From Paragonimus skrjabini miyazakii (lineage: Eukaryota > Platyhelminthes > Trematoda > Plagiorchiida > Troglotrematidae), in NCBI GenBank assembly GCA_014338405.1, contig JTDE01000208.1:269155-333154 (forward strand): DNA of 64,000 bases, read 5' to 3'. Made by a program: the position numbers and the translations under genes. Below, piece by piece: positions 1 through 9,480 of the stretch. The notes beneath the pieces are model-generated. The model worked only from the letters and a program-made list of their open reading frames with translations, was not told where the DNA came from and did no database searches. Every line of letters starts with the position of its first letter. Within the stretch, counting starts at the first letter, position 1.

Positions 1-1731
1 AGTGATTTTTTACACTTCGTGCATTGCCACGGGATTAGTCAATGGTCTAATCGAAGACCAATTGTACAATGACCGTCCCTACACCCTTCAAGCAATGAGA
101 AGGAAGAACAGTCACCAGCGCAAGACTATCTGTGAGTTTTATAGGTGAGCAACTATGAGGAACCGAAAGTTTCAAGAAGAGTTCAGTTTCCAACAATTCC
201 AGTAAGATGCGTAGTAGTCACGAAAATTTAAGCCACGTTTTATTACTTGTTATCACACGAAAACCATACCGCACCCATTACAAAATGTCCAGGCTGAACT
301 AAAATTGTTATACTCTTGTCTCTTAAGTGATTAACTGTTTAAATGGTCTAACCCTCGACAAGTCATATATGCTCACATCTTAACGGCAAGAGAGTCTGCT
401 AATGAGCACATATTCATAATCATAATTAAAGAGAGTAAGCGTCAAAAATGGTTTAGGTTCTAGACATAAACAACTTCTCGTTACATATCAGCCAGGAACG
501 TTTTTCCTAAACAGTTTTACATCTCAGAACATAATTTATTCTGATCGGAATACTTATTTTCATGTATTCACACAATTTCTGTTAATGGCACTGATTTGAT
601 TTCAAACCCAGGTAATACATTACCTTCATCTTGGTCGTTAATGTGTTTACCGGATTCTATCGTTATATTACTTTAGTGAGTAGTCTTTTCACGGGATGAG
701 CTGTCAACATAGGCTGACATACGTGACAATCTGATGGTTATTTTGGGGTAAAAATCTGCCATCGTAATAAACATCTACCTTTGTTAATGATAATAACTGT
801 GCGTTAAATTCTGATAATCCATCCAGGACATTAATGGTCATAGCTAGGGCCTCATAACATAACCAGATATATTTTTAAAATGCTAAGCAGCTTCCTCAAT
901 AACCCACAGAACACGGCAACAAGACAAGGTCAAAAACTGATGCATCTATATGTAGAATTCTGCTGAAAGTAAATCAAGGTTGCTATTAAGTACAAAAATC
1001 GTTTGTAGACCTATCTTACCACACTAAAAACCTCAATGTCTATGTGCATTCACTCGTCTACATTGAATGACATTCCCTTACATGTTAGTTGGGCAAAGAG
1101 GAATGGATGAACGTCGTAAAATTAGCTTTGATAACTCCAGGAGATGAGAAGTGGACAAAGGTTAAACAAAGCTGTTCGTATCTAAGACGACAATCGTTAA
1201 GCCTTGTTTACGAAGCACTTATTCCCTGAATCTTCATCAAAGCTATTGTATCCATTTGCCGGCGATATATTTGATGGTTTTTTGAAAACCAAACGAAAGT
1301 CTTGGTCAGGGATTGTTAGGTTATTTGTGTAGGATGGTTTGCCTTTCGGATTTATGCTCTATACATTTAGTTGTCTGCTTTCAACGCACTTTATTTAAGT
1401 CAACCTACTGCTGACGAGTTTCAATAGTCCATTCACTGTCACTCTCTTTAAACTTATCCTCAGTGGATAGAATCGGGTTTGACTCGTCTCCATGGATTAA
1501 AAGTTTTCAGTCATAGACAGTTTGCCCTGAATTACAACAGGTTATCTTTAAAATACTGCGTTCCCTTGATCCAATTCACCAGTAACGATAGAAGACATAC
1601 GTCGCGAGATGTTCAAATTTTGTTTACTCTCTTCAGTCACGAATGTAAAACATTGGAATATATAGGACATGCGGATAGCAACAACAATAGAAACAATCAA
1701 CGATTGGGTTTACACAAAACAAGGACTGTTA
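1..1731. other. No gene recognised; 3' flank of the Penelope-like element
   Basis: Nothing with recognisable homology is visible. The portion from about 1480 to 1731 lies directly 3' of the element's coding strand and probably includes its untranslated tail, but I could not define an end or target duplication. An open frame on the plus strand at 1479-1802 partly overlaps the antisense of the endonuclease and is treated as chance. Confidence 0.5.
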
Positions 1732-2355
1732 TCAGTTCCAGGGCAGACACACTGCATGAGTCAACAGTTTATGCACACACAGGACCGGATGGCGAGTATT
1801 GATTAGCATAGCTTCGGAGAAGGCAAGCAACTTCGGATTCCGATTACGCAACAACACATGAAATGAATTAGTGGGGTCAACAACGCGACCTGTTTCCATG
1901 ATGTGCCTTGCTATGGATGAGTTCGGATTTCGTCTCACTCGTTCTGTTGCCATTGCCTGTTGCGTCATGATGCTCACCAGCCATCTAGGCATATGTTCGG
2001 CCATTCTTTGTCGTAGGCACCGATCTGTTCTGCCGATATAGACGTCACCGCAACTGCAAGTGAACTGATAGATTACATGTGAGACAGAACATTTCGGTAG
2101 AACACGATTATGAAAAAACTGAGCGACACTCCTAGTTGTGAGTAGCAACCGCAATTCAACCGCCGGGTATGTACGAGTTAGAGCAGACTGTAATTTTTGA
2201 CTTACATCAGTTGTGATATGATCGCCTTTGAAAGGGAGGTTCAAAAAGACCTGCTTCTTAGGGACCGTACTCACGGCAGTCTTCATCAATCTTTTCTGGC
2301 TGTGAACATCGATGAACTCCTCAGGATAGCCGTTCGCGAACAACACTTTCTTTAA
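1732..2355 (-). pseudogene. GIY-YIG endonuclease domain of the Penelope-like element
   Basis: This is the in-frame continuation of the RT portion after the TGA at 2358-2356. Numbering from the leucine codon at 2346, the nuclease core is VIYQFTCSCGDVYIGRTDR (91-109). It has the GIY half in variant form (V-I-Y), the YIG half intact, the following arginine, and R-x3-EH (114-118). The paired cysteines CSC just before the YIG match the zinc-finger-like insert of Penelope endonucleases. A later glutamate in FSEAMLI (176-182) fits the conserved metal-binding Glu. In this family the domain nicks target DNA to prime reverse transcription. The frame ends with a stop at 1734-1732. No further lesion is visible in this part. 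Confidence 0.88.
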
Positions 2356-3852
2356 TCACTCCTCCTCGGCTTGGAAGCAGTCATCGGTGCATATCTCCCG
2401 GGCTCTATGAAACAGGGTTCTCACGAGAACTCGTTTATAAAAGATTGGTGCAAATGACGAAAATTGCAAATACTGACCGCTCCAAGTGGCTTTGCGGTGC
2501 ACTGAGCGTTGCAGTGAACCATCCTGTCGTCTAGTGAGTGAGATGTCTAGAAAAGATAAACTATTGTTTGCTTCCTCTTCGTGAGAAACAGAAAGATTAG
2601 GATGAGCAGAATTAAAAAGGTTTAAAAGTGAATCAAAATGAATATTAGTGGTAAAAATCAAAATGTCATCTACATATCGCTTATAGTGGCTGGCACCACC
2701 TATAGCATCAGATAGTTTTAACTCAATCATTCCTAAAAATATATCTGCAAGTGTTGGGCCCAATGGACTGCCCATTGCTACACCACCTACTTGCTTATAA
2801 GAGGATTCTGCAAAATCAAAACGGATATTCTCTGTACATAAAAGTATAAGTTCCTTGAGATAATCAACTGGGAGACAAAAAGGTAAACGTTGATGGGAAA
2901 TAAAATCGCACAAAAAGTCAACTGTTTCTCGAAGGGGAACGTTCGTAAATAAGGAGTCAACATCAATAGAAAACATTTTATGTGAACTCACCAACACATT
3001 CTGTAAAGTTTGTGCCAGTTTAAAAGAATCTTTTACACAGTGGGGGGTAAAATTCTGACGGATGGGGTGTAGAATGTCAACAAGCCATCTGGCAAGCTTG
3101 TGGTACGGTGAGTTGTCCATGCATAAGATTGGTCTTAACGGGACACCACATTTGTGTGTTTTTGGAGCACCTCTCAACTGTGGTGTGCGCGTTCCAGTTG
3201 GCTTCATTTGTCTATATTGCAGCTCCGAGATGTATCCATGTAGTAGTAAGATTTGAAGCTTTCTTGAGATCTGTTTCTCTATCAAAATGTTGTTGTCAGT
3301 TGTACTGTCTGCGTGAAATTTTCGTGTGTCCTCTAGGATACCTTTCACTTTAGACTCATAATCAATCTTCTTCATGATAACTGTACCGGAACTTTTGTCA
3401 GGTTGAAGGAAAACCACATATTTCATCTCCCGCAGTTGTTTCAGAGCTTGATAATGTTCCGATGTCAGACAGCATTGTTGACGCACCGGTGAAGTCAGGA
3501 AATGGTGCGAAATATCGACCAATTTTACGCGAAACCATCCTTCGTTGTCCTGTGACGTTGTATTGAGGTCTTTTATTTGATCATACAGATTCTCTAATTG
3601 CACCTTTGTCTGTAATCGGTCTACTCTTTTGGGAGGAATTTTAAATTTCAGTCCGAAGAATAGAACCTCTAATTGTGCCCGCGTAAATTGAGTTGACGAT
3701 AGGTTCTGCACATGTTTCATGCCATCTGTAGGGACCAAGCACTCGTTATCCGAACGCGACAAAGTGCCTTGAAGACTGTGCAGGATCTTGGTTCTAGTAT
3801 TCTTCTTCTTCTTTAACCAGCTTAAAAAGAGAGTACTATATGATACTGGTTG
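2356..3852 (-). pseudogene. Penelope-like reverse transcriptase portion, ended by in-frame TGA
   Basis: Numbering from the TTG at 3762, the translated region shows the RT finger signature RGAPKTHK (197-204), motif A with SIDVDSLFTNVP (catalytic Asp267), motif B GVAMGSPLGPTLAD (327-340) and motif C YVDD (363-366). It is followed by the typical thumb-side signature SFLDISLTRRQDG (403-415). All catalytic aspartates are present. The open frame continues upstream of 3762 to 3852 through a run of lysines, so the listed 468 residues are a minimum. The frame ends in Glu-Glu-Glu-TGA, and the same frame resumes directly after it into the endonuclease domain. The element was therefore one polyprotein, interrupted here by a nonsense codon. 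It is called a pseudogene because of that codon; read-through is possible but untested. Confidence 0.9.
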
Positions 3853-3855
3853 TTA

Positions 3856-6368
3856 GCTGAAGGAGGTTTTACTGTGTTGGTTCGTTGAAGCACAATAGAA
3901 GGGGATATTCTTGAGTGAGGTTACCAGTTGATTAGCAAAAATAAAAATGAAAGGCAGTGCTTTTGAAATCAAATCAAATCCATGAACATTTCAACCTACG
4001 TGAACGCATTCGGGAAGAACACTCGTGACGTTTGTTGAGGTTTTGCTGTGTACACAATATTGTCAGTTTGAAACGAACTACCGTTGCTACATTCCACCAT
4101 GTATTTATCAGTGTATTTAATACTATACTGCATTAAAATTGTCCAGTTGTACAACGTCGACGCAAAAGACATCCATCAAAACCTTGGATAACATCAACAA
4201 CAAGGTTACTTATTTCTTGGGGAAACCCAGAACTGGTAGCATAAATCATGGAGGAAATACTACTTGTTATCAACAAAAGCATAGCTTAACATGCAAAACG
4301 ATTTTTATGGTTTCGACATAACGCGAGGTCATAACCGTGCGGCGGCTGTTTGGAAATTACTGTCTTCTGGCCACCGAACAATCCAAGCAGTGAAACTGTT
4401 TTCGAAACAGGCTGGCTGAGACGTCTACTTGAATGGGAAAGTGGTGATCATATGTGAAAAATGAGTCAAGACATGGACAGAAATAAAACGCATCTGTAGA
4501 TTGTCACAAACTAAAAATTCGTTAAACACAAAAGAGAAAACCACAGCATCCGTATTTCTTGTGTAGTAGTTTTTCTATGGGGACCCGGTCATTTCTGTCT
4601 CAGACCTTTCAACTCTTTGAGAAAAACGCACATATACACAAGATTACTTATGAGTAGTTGCGTTGAAATGTTTAATTTTACACAAGAACGCTTACTAATG
4701 TCTGACACAAAGAAGCTCCGCACACTGAAGTCACAACACAAAACAGTAAAAACACTGCCTCAAGTAATAAAAAGTGTTAGGAACTGTGAAGAAACCTCCC
4801 TGAACCCTTTCTACGACTGTGGCGGATGCCTGCTCGTTTGCAGGCCAACCACAAAATGACCGACTGATTTCAGTCTATGGGAAACTAGTCCAAGTGCTTC
4901 TTCCCTATTTCACCTGCTGACGTGGAATGCACTGCTTGAGGGAACAGAGATATCTAATCGGTAAATCCGCTCATCGGCAATGACATTTAGCCTAGGATAG
5001 TTATACCAAGGATAGAGTTGCATCCATTTGCTGCACGCTGATCTAAGTGCAGACAGCGTGGCTCTCTGCTGCCAACCTGATTCCTTGTTACGAATGCCGT
5101 AGTACTTAACCATGGGAAGGATGTGGAAATTCTTAAGAAACTTCGTTACATGACAAATCCGTTTGTCACTCTCTGAAGTCCATTCGGATACTGCGAATTC
5201 TTCATATGATTAAAAATCGCCCACGAGAATGGCAACGTAAACGTAAGCGCATAAATAACTTTAGTTTAGTTTTTGCATTTCCCTCAAAAAAAAGTAATCC
5301 AGTGATTTAATACAACCCAAAATGAATCTATGTGGTGCTAGGGATGACTGGCTAAAATGAAGACATATATAGCCGAGATTTTCATCATTCTTGGTTTCAT
5401 TTGTAGCATACTGGTTAAAACACCCAACCCACGAATCGCACTAATTTACGACATCCGTATTTCTCTTTTAACAGGCTGCCGATAAGATAATCGTTGACAG
5501 GAATGTTTTTACGTTTACTGCTAAACAGTTTCGTACTCCACTTCTAATACACTGTCACAATGTACAGTTATGGCAAACTTGGCGTGAAATTTGTAAACTC
5601 CTTTGTCTTTTAGCGTTGGGGGTGTTCCTTCACACCAGCTTCCCCAAAGATAGAAACTATTTCAAAAGCTTTGTGAAAAACAGGATTCTTGTCAGTCTAA
5701 TTAATTGCGGTGAGAAGCCACAAATGTACTGTTATTTAATGTTGATCTACGTCTTTCAGTTCTCACCTGAACGAGCAAACGCAGACAGGTGAATGGAATG
5801 AACGTTATCTTGGACTAATCAGGCCGTTCTGAGTCCGGAACGTCCGGTTAAAAAGTCACTTAATCAAGAACTAAGTGACTGGTAGCAGACAGCTGATTGC
5901 ATGTTCTGATGGTTTCACATTCCACGCACAGTCTTCCACCTTAGAACGTCTTGCATTTACCACAAGTAGGCAAATGCAGTCAAAGAAAATTGGTTCTTTT
6001 AAGTGTTATGTGCAAAAATCAGCTAAGGCTGATGAACCATGGCTTAAGATCATAATTCCACATATATCTGTTCTACTAATAAAAACCAACCCTGATTCTT
6101 ACGTACCCAAACTCGAGATAATATGCGTTTGGCACCTGATTAAACATTCAAAGCACTCTATATATTAATTAGTTAAGCAGCTTGGAGTACGTCATCATTT
6201 TTATCTAGGCGTTCACTTGTTCCTTATCTGTTATTGGTAGCAATTCGAATCTAGTACTGAACCGTCTCGATGTACAACTGACCCATGATCTGTTGTCTTC
6301 TGCTTCGTCTAGTTGTTTACATCTAGCCTGTCTTCAGTACCACCAAATTTGTAACTGGTTCCTCTGGT
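3856..6368. other. No confirmed gene; intergenic or intronic
   Basis: Apart from the low-confidence exon candidate at 4914-5190, I see no recognisable gene, RNA or repeat. The 5' part may contain the untranslated leader or pseudo-LTR of the Penelope-like element, but no repeated termini were found by eye. Confidence 0.4.
4914..5190 (-). CDS. Possible internal exon, function unknown
   Basis: The minus strand is open from 5209 to 4912. It ends at a good splice-donor sequence (CAGCAG|GTGAAA, intron beginning at 4913), with candidate acceptors CAG|TATCC at 5190/5191 or TTCAG|AGAG at 5172/5173. The encoded segment of about 90 residues is rich in Trp and Tyr (for example KYYGIRNKESGWQQR and KWMQLYPWYNYPRLN) and has no low-complexity character. 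I do not recognise the family. Stop-free runs of this length are expected several times by chance in a window of this size, so the splice donor and composition are the only support. If real, it exits in phase 2. Confidence 0.22.
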
Positions 6369-6398
6369 CTGAAGATGCTTCTACATCAGAAGCGAAAT
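6369..6398 (+). ncRNA. Degenerate hammerhead-ribozyme-like core
   Basis: The plus strand reads CTGAAGA (6369-6375), then a five-base-pair arm GCTTC (6377-6381) with its complement GAAGC (6389-6393), followed by GAAA (6394-6397). This is the order of the conserved hammerhead core: CUGANGA, helix II, GAAA. A single extra T after CTGAAGA disturbs the first helix II position. The cleavage-site strand was not located, so activity is doubtful. An AATAAA lies just downstream (6404-6410 region). Such cores are known in Penelope-like and other retroelement termini, so this may be an orphan element end. Confidence 0.35.
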
Positions 6399-7478
6399 GT
6401 TGCCAATAAACCAAAGTGTTGATTGCTCACATATATCAGACGTGGCTTTATGCTCTGTTCGGTCAACAGTGTGAATCAACAAATGACGGCTGAAGTGGAC
6501 TCAAGGAAGTTACTGGTGATTCTTGGTATAAAAGCTTATCTGAAAAGCTTTCTGGACAATTGAATGCAAGGGCGAGAAACGTGACTCCTGATGTACATAT
6601 TTGCTGGCAGAAAGTTCTACGCAATACTGCCATTTTAAGGGAACGCGGAAGCAGAGCTAACAGCATACCGCATACCTGATGTGACTTACTACGTGGCAAG
6701 TCTCGCTTTAACATTTCACCAAAAACAGGCAATGACAGTCTGTCAGAAAGATATTACGTCTCACAACGCCACCTCAGTTCCTGTCTATTCCACAAGTTGT
6801 TCGAATTATTATGAGTTTAGCAAAAACAACTCATGAGCGCTATCCTGCTTAGATTCTCTTTTATATAATAAACAGCACCAACTCATCAGTTTCGGTCAAT
6901 TGTGCTCATCACATACATACGGTGAGAACGTTTTACATAGTCTACAGAGTTCTCCTAATTTCTTGCAGAAGGATGCAGGTCACACTCTGTTGACCACCGA
7001 TGTGGTTGCAATGCCATTAAGTCAACCGAAATTAAGTACTGCAAACTAAATCCCAAAAGCCATTAAGCCAACCTAGAAGCAACTCGCGGCAACTCAAACT
7101 GCGAAAGATTTTGATCCTTCCTTATTGACCCAATGCAATTATGACTAAGTAAGTATATCCCTTACCGTTTGTCTTCCTGACGGTACATGATTGGTGTTTG
7201 TTCTTTGTCCGATTGCCCTAACGCCTTTTCACTTATTGATGGTTAAATTCCCCGTGGTCACCTAATATAATATATCGCATCAGCCAAAGGTGATAATTTA
7301 TTTTAAACACTTACATTCGTTGAGACTCTTTTCTTCGTGATTTTCACGGTGATTTCTCCGTAATTTGTTCAAGGTTATCAGCTCCCTTTATGTCTGAATG
7401 TAAATGTTCAGCATTGCGCAACTCGACAGAGACACAGTACTCGATTTTCTGTCCAATTGAAGCTTAGTGATAAGGAGG

Positions 7479-7525
7479 GTTGTAATCGAAATCATATTAA
7501 CATAGGATATGATTTCGATTACAAC
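7479..7525. repeat. Perfect 19-bp inverted repeat with 9-nt loop
   Basis: Bases 7479-7497 (GTTGTAATCGAAATCATAT) are exactly complementary to 7507-7525, with 7498-7506 as the loop. A perfect 19-bp stem is far beyond chance for a given site. It lies just before a hammerhead-like core (7530-7557), so it may be one helix of a structured RNA or the end of a small foldback element. Confidence 0.85.
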
Positions 7526-7529
7526 ACTA

Positions 7530-7560
7530 CTGAGGAAAGCCACATGAGATGGTTGAAACG
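7530..7560 (+). ncRNA. Hammerhead-like core following a long hairpin
   Basis: CTGAGGA starts at 7530. It is followed by a short imperfect helix (AGCC ... GGTT) and then GAAAC at 7555-7559. Position 7 of the CUGANGA core is variable, so CTGAGGA is allowed. The core sits four bases after the 19-bp inverted repeat at 7479-7525, as a type III arrangement with an unusually long helix I would. I could not identify a matching NUH cleavage site, so catalytic function is unproven. Confidence 0.35.
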
Positions 7561-8074
7561 TTGAGTATTACAACTTGCTCTTTACCTTCTATTCTACTCA
7601 ATCCAGTTATTAAAAGTATGTTAAACACAACGTCCAAATTGTTTGACTTTATTCGTACTAAATTTGGTGAGGATGTCTTAGAATTACAACCTCACTTACT
7701 AACTAACGGTCAGTAGTTTAAGTTGGAAAACTTGTTTTATCATCGGAACCCATGGGTTCGACTACACCTGAGATGAACTAGAGGTATTGTCATTTTATCT
7801 ACGTAATCATTAATAATGAAAGCAGAATCTCGATGTTTCAGATTCTGTACAATCGAATAACTTATTTCTTTCTGTGTTCAGAAACTTGTGACTATACCTA
7901 AGATAATATTCTAAGCTGAACATCACTCATATTGGATTGTAGCCTTCGCGTTCAGATAGATTACTCATCAGTAATCTAAGATAATATGTTTATGGATCAA
8001 TAATAGACTGGAAAAGTAAATTTTTTATACTTATCCAAAGTGTTGGGATTCACACTACTGGGAAGCGATTTTTA

Positions 8075-8536
8075 GTGTTTTTAAAGTATATACCGCTTCG
8101 AAGCATCCTATGCATGTCAGGTAAAAATTCCTTGAAAAACGGGAGCCTAATGCTGCGCCCAATGAGACTGGTCCCAAACCAACCTGACTCTCTGGTGGTG
8201 GCAAATTTTTATCTGCGCAATAGCGACGTTGATGGATTCTCGTACTTTCAAAATGAGGCTGATCCTTCCGGCTTTTTAACTATTCGTCCTCCAACAAAAC
8301 GTCCATAACTTTGGACAATTTTGCCTCTCATTTCTCAAACGTAAGCCAAAATCCGTTTATCAGCCTCATCCAGGCTTGTGAACTCACCGGGGTCGAAGCC
8401 ATCGGAAAGAATTACAAGGTTTCAACTTGCATCCTGGGCCTACTATATGGTTGAGCTGAAGACGACACCTTCCGTCGGCTAAATGGATACAACCCATCCA
8501 GCTACTTGGTGCGATTTACCAATGCGAGGATTTAGG
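8075..8536 (+). pseudogene. Possible decayed coding segment with frame change and in-frame TGA
   Basis: Plus-strand frame at 8075-8308 encodes a protein-like stretch including QPDSLVVANFYLRNSDVDGF. Just before its stop the next frame opens (from about 8281) and reads through NPFISLIQACELTGVEAIGK. It meets a TGA at 8452-8454 and continues in the same frame with AEDDTFRRLNGYNPSSYLV to a TAG near 8532. The codon choice looks coding-like over about 400 bases in two linked frames, which suggests a broken gene or retroelement fragment. I recognise no family, so a chance run cannot be excluded. Confidence 0.22.
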
Positions 8537-8539
8537 TTC

Positions 8540-9423
8540 GTCCAGTTACGTCAGTCCGTCTGTTTACAGCATTGTTCACATAACCGGTGTTTTTATTGAA
8601 TAAATTTATCAGTTCTAATCCCAGCGTGACCATCTTCACCAGAAAAGTTCAAATTTTACAAGTCGTAAGGTATCGCCTTAAGAGTCCACGATAAAATACG
8701 CTCACAACCTTCTTCAATCGCGATTCACCTCTTCTTTGTAAGCTCGCAATGAAACATATTGACTGTAATCATCCAGTGACAGGAACCCGAACCAAATAAT
8801 TTAATCTGTAAGTTATGTCCTTGATAATTTTCATACTTATCATAATCGCTACATGACTTGTTGTATTCCAGTAAAAATGACCTAGACTAAGGTAAGTCCG
8901 GCTGCAAACGTTCCTTTATGTTGTTACTAAAAGTTCTCACTACAAAACAGTTCAGATGAATGTTTATAAAGCATGTGTTCCCCGTTGTCTACAAGACGAC
9001 AACAAAACAGTAGCAAAGTAAAATGAATAACAAAGTATTTATTTCAGCTCTGGGTTGGAAACGGTGACTGTTTCGGTGAATCACTAAGAATGAAACTCGT
9101 GTCTAGTGCTTTCTTTCGAAGTGGGATAGACGAAACGCCTATATGAATGTAAAGATTGCTATCAGGTGTAGGTGGTAATCAGTTTGAAATAGTCTCATTC
9201 CTCAAGCTTTTATCAGTGGTTTAAACCAAGTTCACTTGGCTCGCTGAATAACACAATAGCCTCAATCTAAGAGACGTTTGGTAACAAGTTCATGGTCATG
9301 CCAGGAATAACTAAAGTATTATATACAAACTCTCCGACGCATTGTGTGACAAGGATGTGCATCACTGATAAGAGTGAACTGGAGCGAAACTAAAATGTAA
9401 TGCCTCTTTTTAAAAGAGGATGT
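8540..9423. other. No gene recognised
   Basis: AT-rich sequence without recognisable coding, RNA or repeat content on either strand. Confidence 0.5.
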
Positions 9424-9480
9424 GTGGAAAGCTTGTGGGAATGCCAAAGCTAAGATCATTTGTGAGTGATGTCCAAGTGA
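9424..9480 (+). repeat. SINE-A 3'-end fragment (copy A1)
   Basis: About 57 bases match the 3' end of the SINE-A family seen at 55764-56080. The shared order is GGAAAG, TGGGAATGC, AGCT, GATCA, TTGTG, GTGATGT. The tRNA-like head is absent, so this is a 5'-truncated copy, as expected for LINE-mobilised SINEs. Confidence 0.6.

Larger units (their letters stand above)
1732..3852 (-). mobile_element. Penelope-like retroelement (RT + GIY-YIG endonuclease), nearly intact coding region
   Basis: The minus strand is open in a single frame from 3852 to 1732 (about 700 codons) except for one TGA at 2358-2356. The order is a lysine-rich N-terminal segment, a Penelope-type reverse transcriptase, then a C-terminal GIY-YIG nuclease. 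This order is diagnostic of EN-positive Penelope-like elements, which copy their RNA into chromosomal DNA at a nick made by the GIY-YIG domain. No methionine is obvious at the front; the frame is closed upstream by a TAA at 3855-3853. I could not recognise the element's terminal repeats, so the true ends are unknown. The strand is opposite to the LINE at 50 kb. Identification is secure from the motifs; the subfamily is not assigned. Confidence 0.93.
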
